A stretch of DNA of 37,574 nt from an uncultured Verrucomicrobiota bacterium (GCA_937873455.1 CALMYG010000124.1:1-37574); one strand, 5' to 3'. Counted from the stretch's first letter, positions 1 to 7,996 are shown. Translations and numbers: made by a program. The notes: generated by a model from the sequence alone, not told the origin.

Positions 1-255
1 TTACGGTTCGGACACATCCGGCGGATGGCGACCGCGCAGGGTTTTCACCGCATCGCCAACGGACTGCGCGGCCTCGCCAGGAAGGTTTTTCGTCACTTCC
101 GAGTGACCGCCGCCAAACGTGACTTCCACCAAGCTGGCGGGCGAAGATTCCTGGCGAAAATCATCGGGATCGCGTTCGCCGGTCTCCCAGGAGGGGGTTC
201 CGCATCCAACCAGCAACCCGGCCGCCAAGACGAGCATCAACATTGCGGTTTTCAT
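1..255 (-). CDS. Small lipoprotein of unknown function
   Basis: An 84-residue protein whose N-terminus is a lipoprotein signal peptide: Lys at position 2, a hydrophobic run, then the lipobox LVGC. The Cys would be lipidated by Lgt, which is also encoded in this window. The mature part is short, polar and Pro/Glu-rich, with no domain I recognise. The ATG at 255 is preferred over an in-frame ATG at 273 because an AAGGAG ribosome site sits about 7 bases upstream of it, and the lipoprotein signal then has its normal length. The stop codon is at the window edge (1-3), so the gene is complete, but its downstream neighbours are unseen. Confidence 0.75.
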   Translation of the reverse strand: MKTAMLMLVLAAGLLVGCGTPSWETGERDPDDFRQESSPASLVEVTFGGGHSEVTKNLPGEAAQSVGDAVKTLRGRHPPDVSEP

Positions 256-477
256 GAGCGTCTCCTTATCCAATAAGCATAATACCTCCGGAACAAAGCG
301 GCGGAAAGGCTAATCGCGGTTCGCGAATCGTGGATTTCTTGCTGATTAGGCGGTGGCAACAGTTGTTAGGGTTGTGTGTCGGGAAACGATTGCCGAGACG
401 TCACATACAACATAGGCCTTCACGCTGCACGAGAGAAAGAAGTGGAAGCACGCACGAGTCTGCTGCATACTGTGTAT

Positions 478-696
478 ATGAATACAGTAATCGACATCGG
501 CAAGCTAACACGCACAGAAAAGCTCCGGGCGATGGAAGAACTGTGGGAGGATCTCAGTCGTCCCGAAGATGAATACCCGTCGCCGAAATGGCATGGTGAC
601 GTTCTGCGAGAACGCGAAGAAGCCCTTCAAGCTGGCACGGATGAATTTGTTACTTGGTCAGATGCCAAACGGATACTTCGGGATAGAAACACGTGA
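478..696 (+). CDS. Addiction-module antitoxin (ParE-partner type)
   Basis: A 72-residue acidic, helical protein resembling the putative addiction module component family: an N-terminal segment with LTRTEKLRAMEELWEDL, then SPKWHGDVLREREEAL. Family members pair with ParE/RelE toxins encoded immediately downstream, and this gene's stop overlaps the next start by four bases (GTGA). The start at 478 is chosen because it begins at the conserved region; the frame extends upstream to an ATG at 376, which would add 34 unrelated residues. Such antitoxins bind and neutralise the toxin and often repress their own promoter. A CATACT hexamer lies six bases before the ATG, but the matching -35 is poor. Confidence 0.8.
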   Translation: MNTVIDIGKLTRTEKLRAMEELWEDLSRPEDEYPSPKWHGDVLREREEALQAGTDEFVTWSDAKRILRDRNT

Positions 697-1019
697 AAAT
701 CGTCATCCTGCGGTCTGCGATCGCGGACCTGGCAAGAGGACGTGACTTCTACGATCAGCAAGGCGAGGGACTCGGTGACTATTTCGAGGAGTCCTTAACC
801 GCAGATATTGATTCCCTAAGGCTGTATGCAGGCATCCATGTAATCGCTTATGGATATCACAGGATGCTGTCTAAAAGGTTCCCTTACGCCATCTACTACG
901 AGATTGCAGAGGGGGCGGTGCGTATACGAGCAGTTCTCGATTGTCGTCGCGACCCAAAGAGGATTCGATCGCGCATCCGACATGCACAGGACAACAACGG
1001 TATGGAACGCGATGGTTGA
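693..1019 (+). CDS. ParE/RelE-family toxin
   Basis: A 108-residue basic protein with the ParE/RelE fold pattern: an N-terminal strand (MKIVILRSAIADL), a helical hairpin with DFYDQQGEGLGDYFEESL, then strands ending in FPYAIYYEI and VLDCRRDP. That closing pattern (yaIyYei...vlav.h.rRdP) is typical of plasmid-stabilisation toxins. ParE members inhibit gyrase and RelE members cleave mRNA; the sequence does not decide between them. The GTG start overlaps the antitoxin stop, which indicates translational coupling. The C-terminal 15 residues after RRDP are polar and may be dispensable. Confidence 0.82.
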   Translation: MKIVILRSAIADLARGRDFYDQQGEGLGDYFEESLTADIDSLRLYAGIHVIAYGYHRMLSKRFPYAIYYEIAEGAVRIRAVLDCRRDPKRIRSRIRHAQDNNGMERDG

Positions 1020-1080
1020 AACCGCCAAAGACGGCGGCGTTCAACTGCCGTTCATGCCTGCCATCACCCCGACACGTGCT

Positions 1081-1121
1081 TGTGTCGCGTTGAGGTCAAG
1101 AAATCAGGGATGCGTCGCCCG
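1081..1121 (+). repeat. Interspersed repeat R1, copy 1
   Basis: One of four related intergenic elements (others at 8079, 11244 and, inverted, 34277). Shared blocks are TGTGTC, GTTGA, AGTCA/GGTCA, ATCAGGGATGCG and CCCG. This copy has two extra bases before the final CCCG. It ends 24 bases before the -35 box of the HNH nuclease promoter and points the same way. Confidence 0.65.
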
Positions 1122-1145
1122 GTACGCGATTCGCGGTTTGGCCCA

Positions 1146-1174
1146 TTGACAGGCTGCCTTGGTTCGCCTAATTT
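1146..1174 (+). promoter_or_regulatory. Promoter of the HNH nuclease gene
   Basis: A perfect TTGACA at 1146-1151, a 17-base spacer and TAATTT at 1169-1174. The predicted transcript would start near 1181, giving a leader of about 20 bases with no strong Shine-Dalgarno sequence. Confidence 0.65.
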
Positions 1175-1200
1175 CTTGCGCAAGGTTTCGGTGTCGTACC

Positions 1201-1815
1201 ATGAACACGCACGTTCATACGCATGTGTTGGTGCTCAACCGCCTCTGGCAGGCGATCAATGTCTGCTCGGTGGATCGGGCCTTCGCGCTTTTATACACCG
1301 GCCACGCCCAGGTGGTTCATGAGGAGCCGCACGGTTTTAACACGTATTCCTTCCGCGAGTGGTGTGACTATTCCCAAGCCGCCCAGGATGACGAGATGGT
1401 GCGCACCATCTCGATCCGGATTCGCATTCCCCGGATCATTCTGTTGTGTTTCTTTGACCGAGTGCCGAACAAAGAGGTGAAATTCACCCGCCAAAACGTG
1501 TTCGAGCGCGACAAGAATACCTGCCAGTATTGCGGAAAAAAATTCGACCGCAAGGACCTGAACATCGATCACGTCGTTCCGCGCCAGCACGGCGGGCTCA
1601 CCACCTGGACCAACATTGTCTGCAGTTGCATCCCGTGCAATTCACGCAAGAGCAACCGGACCCCCGAGCAGGCGAACATGCACTTGATCCGCAAACCCAA
1701 GAAGCCACGGTGGCGTCCGTTCATGGAAATCCAGTTCACCCGCGCTCCCCACAAGAGCTGGAACCACTTTCTCGACTTCGCGTATTGGAATGTCGAGCTG
1801 GGCGAAGATCGCTAA
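1201..1815 (+). CDS. HNH endonuclease
   Basis: A 204-residue protein with a typical zinc-bound HNH (ββα-metal) nuclease domain in its C-terminal half. Two CxxC knuckles (CQYC and CIPC) flank the core NIDHVVPRQHGG and the segment TTWTNIVCSC, followed by NSRKSNRTPEQA. The N-terminal half (LVLNRLWQAINVCSV...) matches the widespread stand-alone bacterial HNH proteins found in many genomes outside mobile elements. The physiological substrate of that group is unknown to me; DNA cleavage or repair is the family expectation. The ATG at 1201 is chosen over 1159 because the conserved region begins there and a good promoter lies just upstream. A strong terminator follows, so the gene is a single unit. 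Confidence 0.88.
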   Translation: MNTHVHTHVLVLNRLWQAINVCSVDRAFALLYTGHAQVVHEEPHGFNTYSFREWCDYSQAAQDDEMVRTISIRIRIPRIILLCFFDRVPNKEVKFTRQNVFERDKNTCQYCGKKFDRKDLNIDHVVPRQHGGLTTWTNIVCSCIPCNSRKSNRTPEQANMHLIRKPKKPRWRPFMEIQFTRAPHKSWNHFLDFAYWNVELGEDR

Positions 1816-1883
1816 TTCGCAATTCCCCTCTTCACCGCAGGCGCGGTTCCGGGTATTTCCTTGTTGAGCACGAGTGGTTTCCG

Positions 1884-1904
1884 GGCGGGAATCCCGCCTT
1901 TTTT
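1884..1904 (+). terminator. Rho-independent terminator after the HNH gene
   Basis: A six-base-pair GC stem, GGCGGG (1884-1889) with CCCGCC (1893-1898), an AAT loop and a run of six T. It is about 70 bases after the HNH stop codon. Confidence 0.85.
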
Positions 1905-1999
1905 CGGCAAATTTTTGTTGCGCTCGGCGTAATTCGCGCACAACAATCATCAGGTCGGGAGGGGTTCGGACCGGCGCCAACATCGCATGGAGAACGAGC

Positions 2000-2461
2000 A
2001 TGACACGACGACCGATCTATCATGGAGACAGTGAGGAAGATCCCTTCGCGGGCGATGATCAATACGAGGAGTGCGAGGTTTGCCACCAGGAATTCCGGGG
2101 CGTCTGCCCGATTAATTCCGCGGACTGCCCCTACGCCGATGATCTGGAGGAAGAGGAGGAGGAGGATGAACTGCCCGACTTCGAGGATGTCGAGGACTTG
2201 GACGATTTGATCGCCGATGACGAAGAAGTTGAAAAAATCATCGAAGCCGAAGCGGAAATCCCCCCCGAAGATCTGATCGACGAGGAATCCGAAGAACCGG
2301 AACCCGAGCCGGAAGACGACGAGCACGCCGGCAAAACGATTGAGGAAATCGAGGCCGAAGCCGAGGAAGCCGCCCGCCAGAAGCGCGCGGCTAAAAAGTC
2401 CGCCGCGAAACCGAAGGCCAAAGCTCCCGCCAAACCGTCGGCGAAAAAGAAAAAGAAGTAA
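2000..2461 (+). CDS. Acidic protein with Cys cluster and Lys/Ala-rich tail
   Basis: A 153-residue protein of unknown function in three parts. Near the N-terminus four Cys (ECEVC, then RGVC and ADC) could form a small zinc knuckle. Residues of roughly 50-110 are almost entirely Asp/Glu with a few hydrophobics. The last 30 or so residues are Lys/Ala/Pro-rich (KKSAAKPKAKAPAKP, ending in a Lys run), as in histone H1-like tails. ATG 2000 is preceded by GGAGA at a suitable distance; the frame extends upstream to 1874 but runs through the previous terminator region. The zwitterionic build suggests nucleic-acid or ribosome association, which is inference only. It is convergent with the uracil-DNA glycosylase gene. 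Confidence 0.75.
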   Translation: MTRRPIYHGDSEEDPFAGDDQYEECEVCHQEFRGVCPINSADCPYADDLEEEEEEDELPDFEDVEDLDDLIADDEEVEKIIEAEAEIPPEDLIDEESEEPEPEPEDDEHAGKTIEEIEAEAEEAARQKRAAKKSAAKPKAKAPAKPSAKKKKK

Positions 2462-2533
2462 TCCCGAAGCGGGTTGTAGGACCGCCCCGCCGTTGGCAAC
2501 GCACGACCGGGCCGGTCGCGTGCTCGCGAACGG

Positions 2534-3283
2534 TCAGGCCTTTTTCCCGTAAACCGGAATCGGACGACCGAGTCGCCGCAGCACTTCCTTCATGTCCTCC
2601 CAAACCTCGCGCTTGGCCGGTGGATTTCGCAGCAGGTAGGCCGGGTGGAACGTCAGCATCACGTCGATGCCTTCGTAGGTGCGCCAGGTCCCGCGGGTTT
2701 TGGTGATGCCCTCCGGCTCAGGACCGAACAGGCCTTTGACCGCGGTGGCGCCAAGACAAACGATGACCTTGGGTTTCAGCAGGGCGATTTGTTCTTTGAG
2801 GTAGGGCAGGCATTTTTCCATTTCGTCGGCTTCCGGTACCCGGTTGCCCGGCGGCCGGCATTTGACGATGTTGCCGATGAAGACGTTTTCGCGCGTGAAC
2901 TGCATGGCGTGGATGATGTCGGTCAGCAATTGTCCCGCCCGCCCGACGAAAGCCAGTCCCTGCTCGTCTTCGTCCGCTCCTGGACCTTCCCCGACAAACA
3001 TGAGTTCGGGTTGCGGGTTGCCTTGTCCCGGCACGGTATTGGTCCGGGTGCGGCAGAGTTCGCACTGCGTGCAGGCGGCCACCCGCTCGGCAATCTCCTT
3101 GAGCCCTTCTGCGACGGCTCGGGCCGCCGCTGTTTTTCTCGGTTTGCGTGGCGTGTGCAGGACCGGCCCGAGTGAACGAATGGTGTCGCGATCGATTTCC
3201 ACGTCCTTTTCACCGCAGTCCTGCAGGAGTTCGAGGAAATGAATCATCCGGTTGATGGTTTGTTTTTCGTGTGCTGGTATCAT
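2534..3283 (-). CDS. Family 4 uracil-DNA glycosylase
   Basis: A 249-residue protein that removes uracil from DNA at the first step of base-excision repair. Visible hallmarks are the family 4 motif GEGPGADEDEQG, the active-site motif HPAYLLR, and four iron-sulfur cysteines: C-x2-C in CTQC, then VKC and MEKC separated by 15 residues. The core starts near residue 65; the first 60 residues are a helical extension, longer than in minimal thermophilic enzymes but common in bacterial ones. The start ATG overlaps the stop of the cupin gene by four bases (ATGA), so it is the last gene of the lgt-cupin-udg unit. The assignment is firm; the purpose of the extension is unknown. Confidence 0.93.
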   Translation of the reverse strand: MIPAHEKQTINRMIHFLELLQDCGEKDVEIDRDTIRSLGPVLHTPRKPRKTAAARAVAEGLKEIAERVAACTQCELCRTRTNTVPGQGNPQPELMFVGEGPGADEDEQGLAFVGRAGQLLTDIIHAMQFTRENVFIGNIVKCRPPGNRVPEADEMEKCLPYLKEQIALLKPKVIVCLGATAVKGLFGPEPEGITKTRGTWRTYEGIDVMLTFHPAYLLRNPPAKREVWEDMKEVLRRLGRPIPVYGKKA

Positions 3284-3783
3284 GGTGTGCGGGTAAAGGC
3301 GGTGATGAAGTCCCGGTGGCCGGGATAGGCGGCGGTTAAGGCGGTGCGGTCCGCCAGTTCAAAGTCAGCGAAATCAAAGCCGGGGGCGACGGTGCAACCG
3401 ATCAGGGTGAAGCCATCGGGCCGGGTCACCCGCGCGCCGAACCAGCATCCGGCGGGAATAACCGCCTGGGGTCGCTCGCCGGCGGCGAGGTCCGCACCGA
3501 CACGCAGGGTGTTCCGGCTACCGTCCGCGTGCAGGAGATGCAGGTCAACGGCGTCACCCGCGTGGTAGTGCCAGATTTCATCGGACCGCAACCGGTGCAG
3601 CGCGGAAAAGGTGTCGCCGGTGAGAAGAAAATAAATGGCGGTGCTGGCGGAGCGTCCGCCCCGGTATTCGGGGGGGAGGGCGTCAGCGGGAATGATTTCG
3701 GAAGCCCGATAGGTTTCCCGAAAATACCCGCCTTCGGGATGCGGGGCGAGGTTCAGCGCGGCAATGATGTCTTGCGCGGTCAT
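3280..3783 (-). CDS. Cupin-fold protein, DUF985 family
   Basis: A 167-residue single-domain cupin. The N-terminal signature LAPHPEGGYFRETYRA and the central IWHYHAGDAVDLHLLHADG match the DUF985 family of small double-stranded β-helix proteins, whose biochemical role is not settled. The histidines in that segment could hold a metal. The true start is ATG 3783, overlapping the lgt stop as ATGA; the open frame upstream is only the shadow of lgt. The position between lgt and udg shows co-expression but not function. Confidence 0.85.
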   Translation of the reverse strand: MTAQDIIAALNLAPHPEGGYFRETYRASEIIPADALPPEYRGGRSASTAIYFLLTGDTFSALHRLRSDEIWHYHAGDAVDLHLLHADGSRNTLRVGADLAAGERPQAVIPAGCWFGARVTRPDGFTLIGCTVAPGFDFADFELADRTALTAAYPGHRDFITAFTRTP

Positions 3784-4649
3784 GGGCGTGCGCTCCGGGC
3801 GGGTTGATACGTCCGGGCGATCAGGTAAATCGACGCGGGCAGCAGGATCATCGCGGAGAGCAGTTGCCCCTGGGTCATCCAGCCGAAATGGGTGATTTCC
3901 GGTTCGCGGAAAAACTCGGCGAAGAAGCGCACCACCGCATACAAGCCGAGAAACAGGCCACCCATCCGGCCTTCCACCCGCCCCCAGGCCGAGCGGTGCG
4001 CCCACAACAAAAGCGCCAGCAACACCACGCCTTCCAGAAAGGCCTGATACAGCTGGGAGGGGTGGCGGGGATGCAGCAGGCCGCGCTCCAGATACATCAG
4101 CACGGTGTCGCGGGTGTAGGCCATTTCCGGATACAAGCCCGCCTCCTGGGGAAAGATCACCGCCCAGCGCACGGAGGTGATGCGCCCCCATAATTCGCCG
4201 TTGATGAAGTTGGCGAGGCGACCCAGGCCGAGACCCAGCGGGGCGACGGTGGCCAGGCCGTCGGCCAGCGCGAGAAACGACAGGCGTTGCCGCCGGGCGG
4301 CATAGGCCGCGGCCGCGGCGAGGCCGATCATGCCGCCATGGCTGGCCATTCCGCCTTCCCACAACCGGAAGAAAAGCAAGGGGTCGCGAAGAAAAGCCGC
4401 CGTATCATAAAACAAGAGGTAACCCAGGCGCCCGCCGATCATGACCCCGATGACCACCGTCACCATGAACGCCTGGAGCGCTTCGCCGTGCAAGGGGTAG
4501 CGGCCCTGGCGGCCCCAGCGGTTGAGCATGAAATACGCGCCGACAAAACCCGCGATATAGGCCAGCCCGTACCAACGGATGGCCAGCGGTCCCCAAAGGG
4601 GAAGCAGAACCGGATCAAGTTGATGGATGTAGTAGGCCGTATCGGTCAT
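3780..4649 (-). CDS. lgt: Prolipoprotein diacylglyceryl transferase
   Basis: A 289-residue inner-membrane enzyme that transfers diacylglycerol from phosphatidylglycerol to the lipobox Cys of prolipoproteins, the first step of lipoprotein maturation. Characteristic segments are seen in order: the N-terminal IRWYGLAYIAGF, the HGGMIG motif, GRLANFINGELWGR (the family signature), and RHPSQLYQAFLEG. About seven membrane helices and a normal length support a complete gene. A promoter with -10 eight bases before the ATG suggests a leaderless or nearly leaderless mRNA. It is followed by the cupin and uracil-DNA glycosylase genes with four-base overlaps. Confidence 0.96.
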   Translation of the reverse strand: MTDTAYYIHQLDPVLLPLWGPLAIRWYGLAYIAGFVGAYFMLNRWGRQGRYPLHGEALQAFMVTVVIGVMIGGRLGYLLFYDTAAFLRDPLLFFRLWEGGMASHGGMIGLAAAAAYAARRQRLSFLALADGLATVAPLGLGLGRLANFINGELWGRITSVRWAVIFPQEAGLYPEMAYTRDTVLMYLERGLLHPRHPSQLYQAFLEGVVLLALLLWAHRSAWGRVEGRMGGLFLGLYAVVRFFAEFFREPEITHFGWMTQGQLLSAMILLPASIYLIARTYQPARSARP

Positions 4650-4657
4650 GCCGGAAC

Positions 4658-4686
4658 ATCATTGGGGAAGGAGGCGTCCTTGCCAA
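4658..4686 (-). promoter_or_regulatory. Promoter of the lgt operon (leaderless type)
   Basis: Reading the minus strand: TTGGCA (4686-4681), a 17-base spacer and AATGAT (4663-4658), then eight bases to the lgt ATG. There is no Shine-Dalgarno site in between. Confidence 0.5.
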
Positions 4687-4697
4687 ACGAAAAAAGA

Positions 4698-4773
4698 TGG
4701 AGCCAGCAATCGGACTCGAACCGATGACCGCCTGATTACAAATCAAGTGCTCTACCAACTGAGCTATGCTGGC
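4698..4773 (-). tRNA. tRNA-Thr (anticodon UGU)
   Basis: A full cloverleaf on the minus strand. It has a seven-pair acceptor stem GCCAGCA/TGCTGGC, a D arm GCTC...GAGC, an anticodon stem CTTGA/TCAGG with loop TTTGTAA (anticodon TGT), a T arm ATCGG/CCGAT with TTCGAGT, and an encoded CCA after discriminator T. It decodes ACA and other ACN codons. A run of T follows the 3' end. Confidence 0.96.
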
Positions 4774-4782
4774 ACGGAGAAC

Positions 4783-4812
4783 AATCTACCGGGCGGAGGG
4801 CGTTGGCGTCAA
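4783..4812 (-). promoter_or_regulatory. Promoter of tRNA-Thr
   Basis: Minus strand: TTGACG (4812-4807), an 18-base spacer and TAGATT (4788-4783), nine bases before the mature 5' end of the tRNA. This suggests the tRNA has its own promoter. Confidence 0.55.
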
Positions 4813-4824
4813 CGGCGATTGCCG

Positions 4825-5712
4825 TCACTCAACCGGTAACGTTTCGCCATCCGCTTCCGGCGCTGGCGTATCCGGTTCCGGCGCGGGATCGGTCAGGCCC
4901 CATGATTCCGGGTCGCCGAATGCGTCCTCGGCGGGCGTCTCCAGGGAGGCCGGGGCGTCGGGCGCCTCGAGGTCCGGCTGGTAGGCCGGTTGAGCCAAGT
5001 CGACATAGCCGTGTTGCAGCGCGATCATGGATAGCAGGACGTTGACGAATAATTCCTGGCTGGTGGTCCGGTTCCGATCCTCATAGCGCCGCAGGGCGGA
5101 GCGCACGCCGGTGGCCAGGCGATCGCGATGTTCCCGCTGGCTGAATACCTCGCTCATGGGTATGTTCTGGTTGGAGGCATAACCGAAAATATCCTTGTGA
5201 ATCTCCCCCATGATGTCTTCAAGGACGAGAAACACGCGGTTAAATTCGTTGGTCGGCTGATCGCGGTCGATCTCGGCGAGCAATTCCGGAATATCGGCGG
5301 CGCTTTTTTCCACGGGCAGGACATCCCGCACGATGACCACAAACGAGCCGCCGCGCCGGAACAAACCGGCGAACGATTTTTCGCGTTGGCTGACCGTGCC
5401 CACCAGCAGGTATTCGCTTCCCACCTCCAAGGCCTCAAAGAGCGGTAACGCATCCCGCTCGACGTAGACCTCGCCGAGGTCCCGGGTCGCGAAACGGACC
5501 ACCTCGCGGCTGTCGATGGTTTGTGTTTTTCCGCCGGGCATTTCTTTCAGCACATCATTGAAGACAAACAGCCCCGCCCAAAAGCGTTGCGGACTTTGTT
5601 TGAGATCCCGGACGCTTACCGCGGGTACATCCTGGGCGATTAAAGCCTGAGGATTCACGCCGGCAAGCAGGGCGATGAGGATGGCGAGACGTATGCGGTT
5701 GACGGAAAACAT
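4825..5712 (-). CDS. Secreted protein of unknown function
   Basis: A 295-residue protein with a Sec signal peptide (basic NRIR, hydrophobic LAILIALLAGV, likely cut after ALIAQ or nearby). The middle part (residues 35-140) looks like a β-rich domain: a run with RFWAGLFVFNDVLKEM, then VVRFATRDLGEVYVERDALP and EYLLVGTVS. Residues 150-240 are helical. The last 50 residues are Pro/Glu/Asp-rich and probably disordered. I do not recognise a family. A GGAG site precedes the ATG, and a promoter at 5737-5764 means it can be expressed separately from tsaB, whose stop lies 71 bases upstream on the same strand. Confidence 0.78.
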   Translation of the reverse strand: MFSVNRIRLAILIALLAGVNPQALIAQDVPAVSVRDLKQSPQRFWAGLFVFNDVLKEMPGGKTQTIDSREVVRFATRDLGEVYVERDALPLFEALEVGSEYLLVGTVSQREKSFAGLFRRGGSFVVIVRDVLPVEKSAADIPELLAEIDRDQPTNEFNRVFLVLEDIMGEIHKDIFGYASNQNIPMSEVFSQREHRDRLATGVRSALRRYEDRNRTTSQELFVNVLLSMIALQHGYVDLAQPAYQPDLEAPDAPASLETPAEDAFGDPESWGLTDPAPEPDTPAPEADGETLPVE

Positions 5713-5736
5713 AACGGCAATCTCCGGGTTGTTTAT

Positions 5737-5764
5737 AGAGTAAACTACTACGGTCGGGTGTCAA
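5737..5764 (-). promoter_or_regulatory. Promoter of the secreted-protein gene after tsaB
   Basis: Minus strand: a perfect TTGACA (5764-5759), a 16-base spacer and TACTCT (5742-5737). The leader is about 20 bases and includes a GGAG ribosome site. Confidence 0.5.
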
Positions 5765-5783
5765 CGCTGGGGGCGCGCCCGTA

Positions 5784-6434
5784 TCACACCGCGGCGTGCA
5801 GGTACAGCGGGGTGAGGGGCTCCGGCTCGACCGGCAAGGTCCGTCGCGCCCAAGCAAGCCGGGCGTTGTCGAGCGCGTGTGGCGCAAGGGCCGGTTCGAG
5901 GATGGATGTGCCCGGGCGGACGTCCATGCAGGCGGCGATCAGTTCCGGATTCGGGGTTGCGACGGGGTGGCCGCCTTCCAAAATGGCGGTCAGGCTTTCC
6001 CGCTTGATGACCGACCACGATGTGGGTTGATGATCCAACGTATCGGCATGGAGAATGCCCCACCAGAGCGATTGCCGCCGGGCGTCGCCGAGCACCAATA
6101 CCGAGGGTACATTTTTTTCGCGCATCCGGCTGCGTGCGGCGGCATCGATTCCGCTGAGCGCGGTTACCGGAATACGCCCGGGCGCGGCCAGGGCCTGTAC
6201 CGTCAGCAAACCGGCGCGCAAACCGGCGTAGTGCCCGGGGCCGCGGCCGATTACCATCCATTCCAATTCCTCCCACGCCCATCCGGCGTCGCGTCGGGCG
6301 CGGTCGATGATCTCGGCCATGTGCTCATGGCGGGCCCGCTCGGCCTCCCATTCACGCGTCCACCGGCAGGTCTCGTCCTCCATGAGGACCAGGCTTGCTT
6401 GCGGAGTGGAGCATTCCAGGCTGAGCCATTTCAT
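5784..6434 (-). CDS. tsaB: tRNA threonylcarbamoyladenosine biosynthesis protein TsaB
   Basis: A 216-residue member of the ASKHA-fold YeaZ/TsaB family, the scaffold partner of TsaD in making t6A at position 37 of ANN-decoding tRNAs. The N-terminus WLSLECSTPQASLVL corresponds to the usual first β-hairpin, GRGPGHYAGLRAGL to the conserved G-P-G-S/F-T-G-L-R motif (here with HY in place of SF/ST), and VLGDARRQSLWW to the DAR motif; the C-terminus ends in a P-x-YL element. The start overlaps the tsaE stop (ATGA), so the two t6A genes are coupled. TsaD and TsaC are not in the window. Confidence 0.92.
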   Translation of the reverse strand: MKWLSLECSTPQASLVLMEDETCRWTREWEAERARHEHMAEIIDRARRDAGWAWEELEWMVIGRGPGHYAGLRAGLLTVQALAAPGRIPVTALSGIDAAARSRMREKNVPSVLVLGDARRQSLWWGILHADTLDHQPTSWSVIKRESLTAILEGGHPVATPNPELIAACMDVRPGTSILEPALAPHALDNARLAWARRTLPVEPEPLTPLYLHAAV

Positions 6435-6871
6435 AGCAGATCCGCCGAAATTTCGCTGATGATGCGCACGTGTGGTTCATCGCCGTGCCGGAGCAGCAGG
6501 TGTCGGGTGGATTCGGGGAGCAGGCTGGTGATGCGTTCCGGCCATTCCACCGCGGTGATGCCGTCACCGGGCAGGTACTGCTCAATGCCGATTTCCCACG
6601 CGTCTTCGGGACCGTGCAATCGGTAGAGGTCGAGGTGGTAAAGCGGCAGGCGGCCCCGGTATTCATGGATCAGGGTGAAGGTCGGGCTGTGGACCATGCC
6701 GGTGACATCGAGGCCGCGGGCCAATCCCTGCACCAGGCATGTCTTGCCGGCGCCGAGATCCCCGTGCAGGGCCAACACGGTTCCGGCGGACAGGTGATGC
6801 GCGAAGGTCATGGCCCAGGCCATGGTTTCTTCCGGGCTTTGGGAAACAAAACTGTCCGGGCGGCGAACCAT
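6431..6871 (-). CDS. tsaE: tRNA threonylcarbamoyladenosine biosynthesis ATPase TsaE
   Basis: A 146-residue P-loop protein. Walker A is GDLGAGKT near residues 40-47, followed by VHSPTFTLIHEY and LYHLDLYRL, which are diagnostic for TsaE, and by VEWPER. TsaE binds the TsaB-TsaD dimer and its ATPase activity drives t6A turnover. It lies four bases after the TPR gene and overlaps tsaB, so TPR-tsaE-tsaB form one transcript. Length and motifs are complete. Confidence 0.95.
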   Translation of the reverse strand: MVRRPDSFVSQSPEETMAWAMTFAHHLSAGTVLALHGDLGAGKTCLVQGLARGLDVTGMVHSPTFTLIHEYRGRLPLYHLDLYRLHGPEDAWEIGIEQYLPGDGITAVEWPERITSLLPESTRHLLLRHGDEPHVRIISEISADLL

Positions 6872-6875
6872 GTGT

Positions 6876-7961
6876 TTATTTCAACAGTTGGCGGGCGCGG
6901 TCGGCGATTTTCTTTTCCAAGCCTTTTCCGGCATCGCTGGTGCGGAGGCTGCGAAACACCGGAGTCATGTAGTGTTGGTAAACCTCGGCGGGGCCGCCGG
7001 CATCCAGGGCGCGTTCCAGGTAGTTCAAGGCTTGGCTGTCCTGTCCCAGCGAAGCGTGTATGGAGGCCGCGTCCAGGTAGGGGGTCACCCAGTTCGGAGC
7101 GGCGGCAATTGCCCGGTCCAGCAACCCCAGCGCTTTTTCGTGATGCTGCTCGGCCAGTTCCATGATCGCCAATACGCCGAGGGCCATGGCATCGTCCGGG
7201 CGTTTTTCCACATACGCTTCCAGCAACGGGCGGGCCTGTTCGTGGTTGCGCAATTGCACCAGGGCATAGCCCTGATTAAACAGTGCCGGGGCGTAATCCG
7301 GATGAGCGGCCCGCACCTGTTCGTACAAGGTCACCGCGGCTTCCGCCCGGCCGGCAAAGGTTAGCGCCACGCCCAGGTCGTTTAAAATATCCGGATGTCC
7401 GGGCGAGGCGCTCTCCGCCCGCTCCAGCAGGGTGACCGCCTCCGCGTGCCGGTTGAGCCGGATCAGCAATCGGCCGGTCTCGGCGAGAATTTGCGGATGT
7501 GAGGGATCGATGGCCAGGGCTTCCTGGTAACGCGTCAAGGCGCCGTTCAGTTCGCCGGCCTCTTCCAGAACCTTGCCCCAGCGAAAGATGGTTTCCGCTT
7601 GCTCGGTGTTGGAAGGCAGGGGGCGGTCAAAAGTCGGGGCGGTCGGAATTTCCACCGCGATGACCGGCGCGGTGGTGGACAAAACGGAAGGGGAGGGTTC
7701 CTCGCGAAGCGACCGGGCGCTCCGCATGATCGCCCGGTCGCGTTTTTGCCAGAGATGTTCCAGCAATTTAACGCTAATGAATGCGAAAATGACCATGCCG
7801 AGCACCACAAACCCGAAAACCTTCAGGCTCTTACGCGCCTGGTCAGACGGCTTTACATCGGGATTCGTCGGTTCCTTGATCGGCGGCTTTGCGCCGTCAA
7901 TAATCAAGGCGCGCTCCCTCCGGCTGCGTTCCGGCTTGGGTTGTCGATTGTAAAAACTCAT
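6876..7961 (-). CDS. Membrane-anchored TPR protein
   Basis: A 361-residue protein. The first 60 residues are basic and cytoplasmic, followed by one membrane helix (VFGFVVLGMVIFAFISV) and then a periplasmic stretch. From about residue 120 to 340 there are tandem tetratricopeptide repeats of 34 residues, recognisable from the A..Y..A/ALAIDPSHP, ERAESASPGHPDILNDLG and EQVRAAHPDYAPAL pattern. TPRs are protein-interaction scaffolds; the partner is not evident. The ATG at 7961 is chosen because a promoter with -10 only six bases upstream fits a leaderless start and no ribosome site supports the upstream ATG at 8015 or 8039. It is first in the operon with tsaE and tsaB. Confidence 0.8.
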   Translation of the reverse strand: MSFYNRQPKPERSRRERALIIDGAKPPIKEPTNPDVKPSDQARKSLKVFGFVVLGMVIFAFISVKLLEHLWQKRDRAIMRSARSLREEPSPSVLSTTAPVIAVEIPTAPTFDRPLPSNTEQAETIFRWGKVLEEAGELNGALTRYQEALAIDPSHPQILAETGRLLIRLNRHAEAVTLLERAESASPGHPDILNDLGVALTFAGRAEAAVTLYEQVRAAHPDYAPALFNQGYALVQLRNHEQARPLLEAYVEKRPDDAMALGVLAIMELAEQHHEKALGLLDRAIAAAPNWVTPYLDAASIHASLGQDSQALNYLERALDAGGPAEVYQHYMTPVFRSLRTSDAGKGLEKKIADRARQLLK

Positions 7962-7967
7962 GGCCGG

Positions 7968-7996
7968 AGCATAGACACAAGGCGGAAGATGCGCAA
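7968..7996 (-). promoter_or_regulatory. Promoter of the TPR-tsaE-tsaB operon (leaderless type)
   Basis: Minus strand: TTGCGC (7996-7991), a 17-base spacer and TATGCT (7973-7968), then six bases to the ATG at 7961. No Shine-Dalgarno site is present. Confidence 0.5.
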
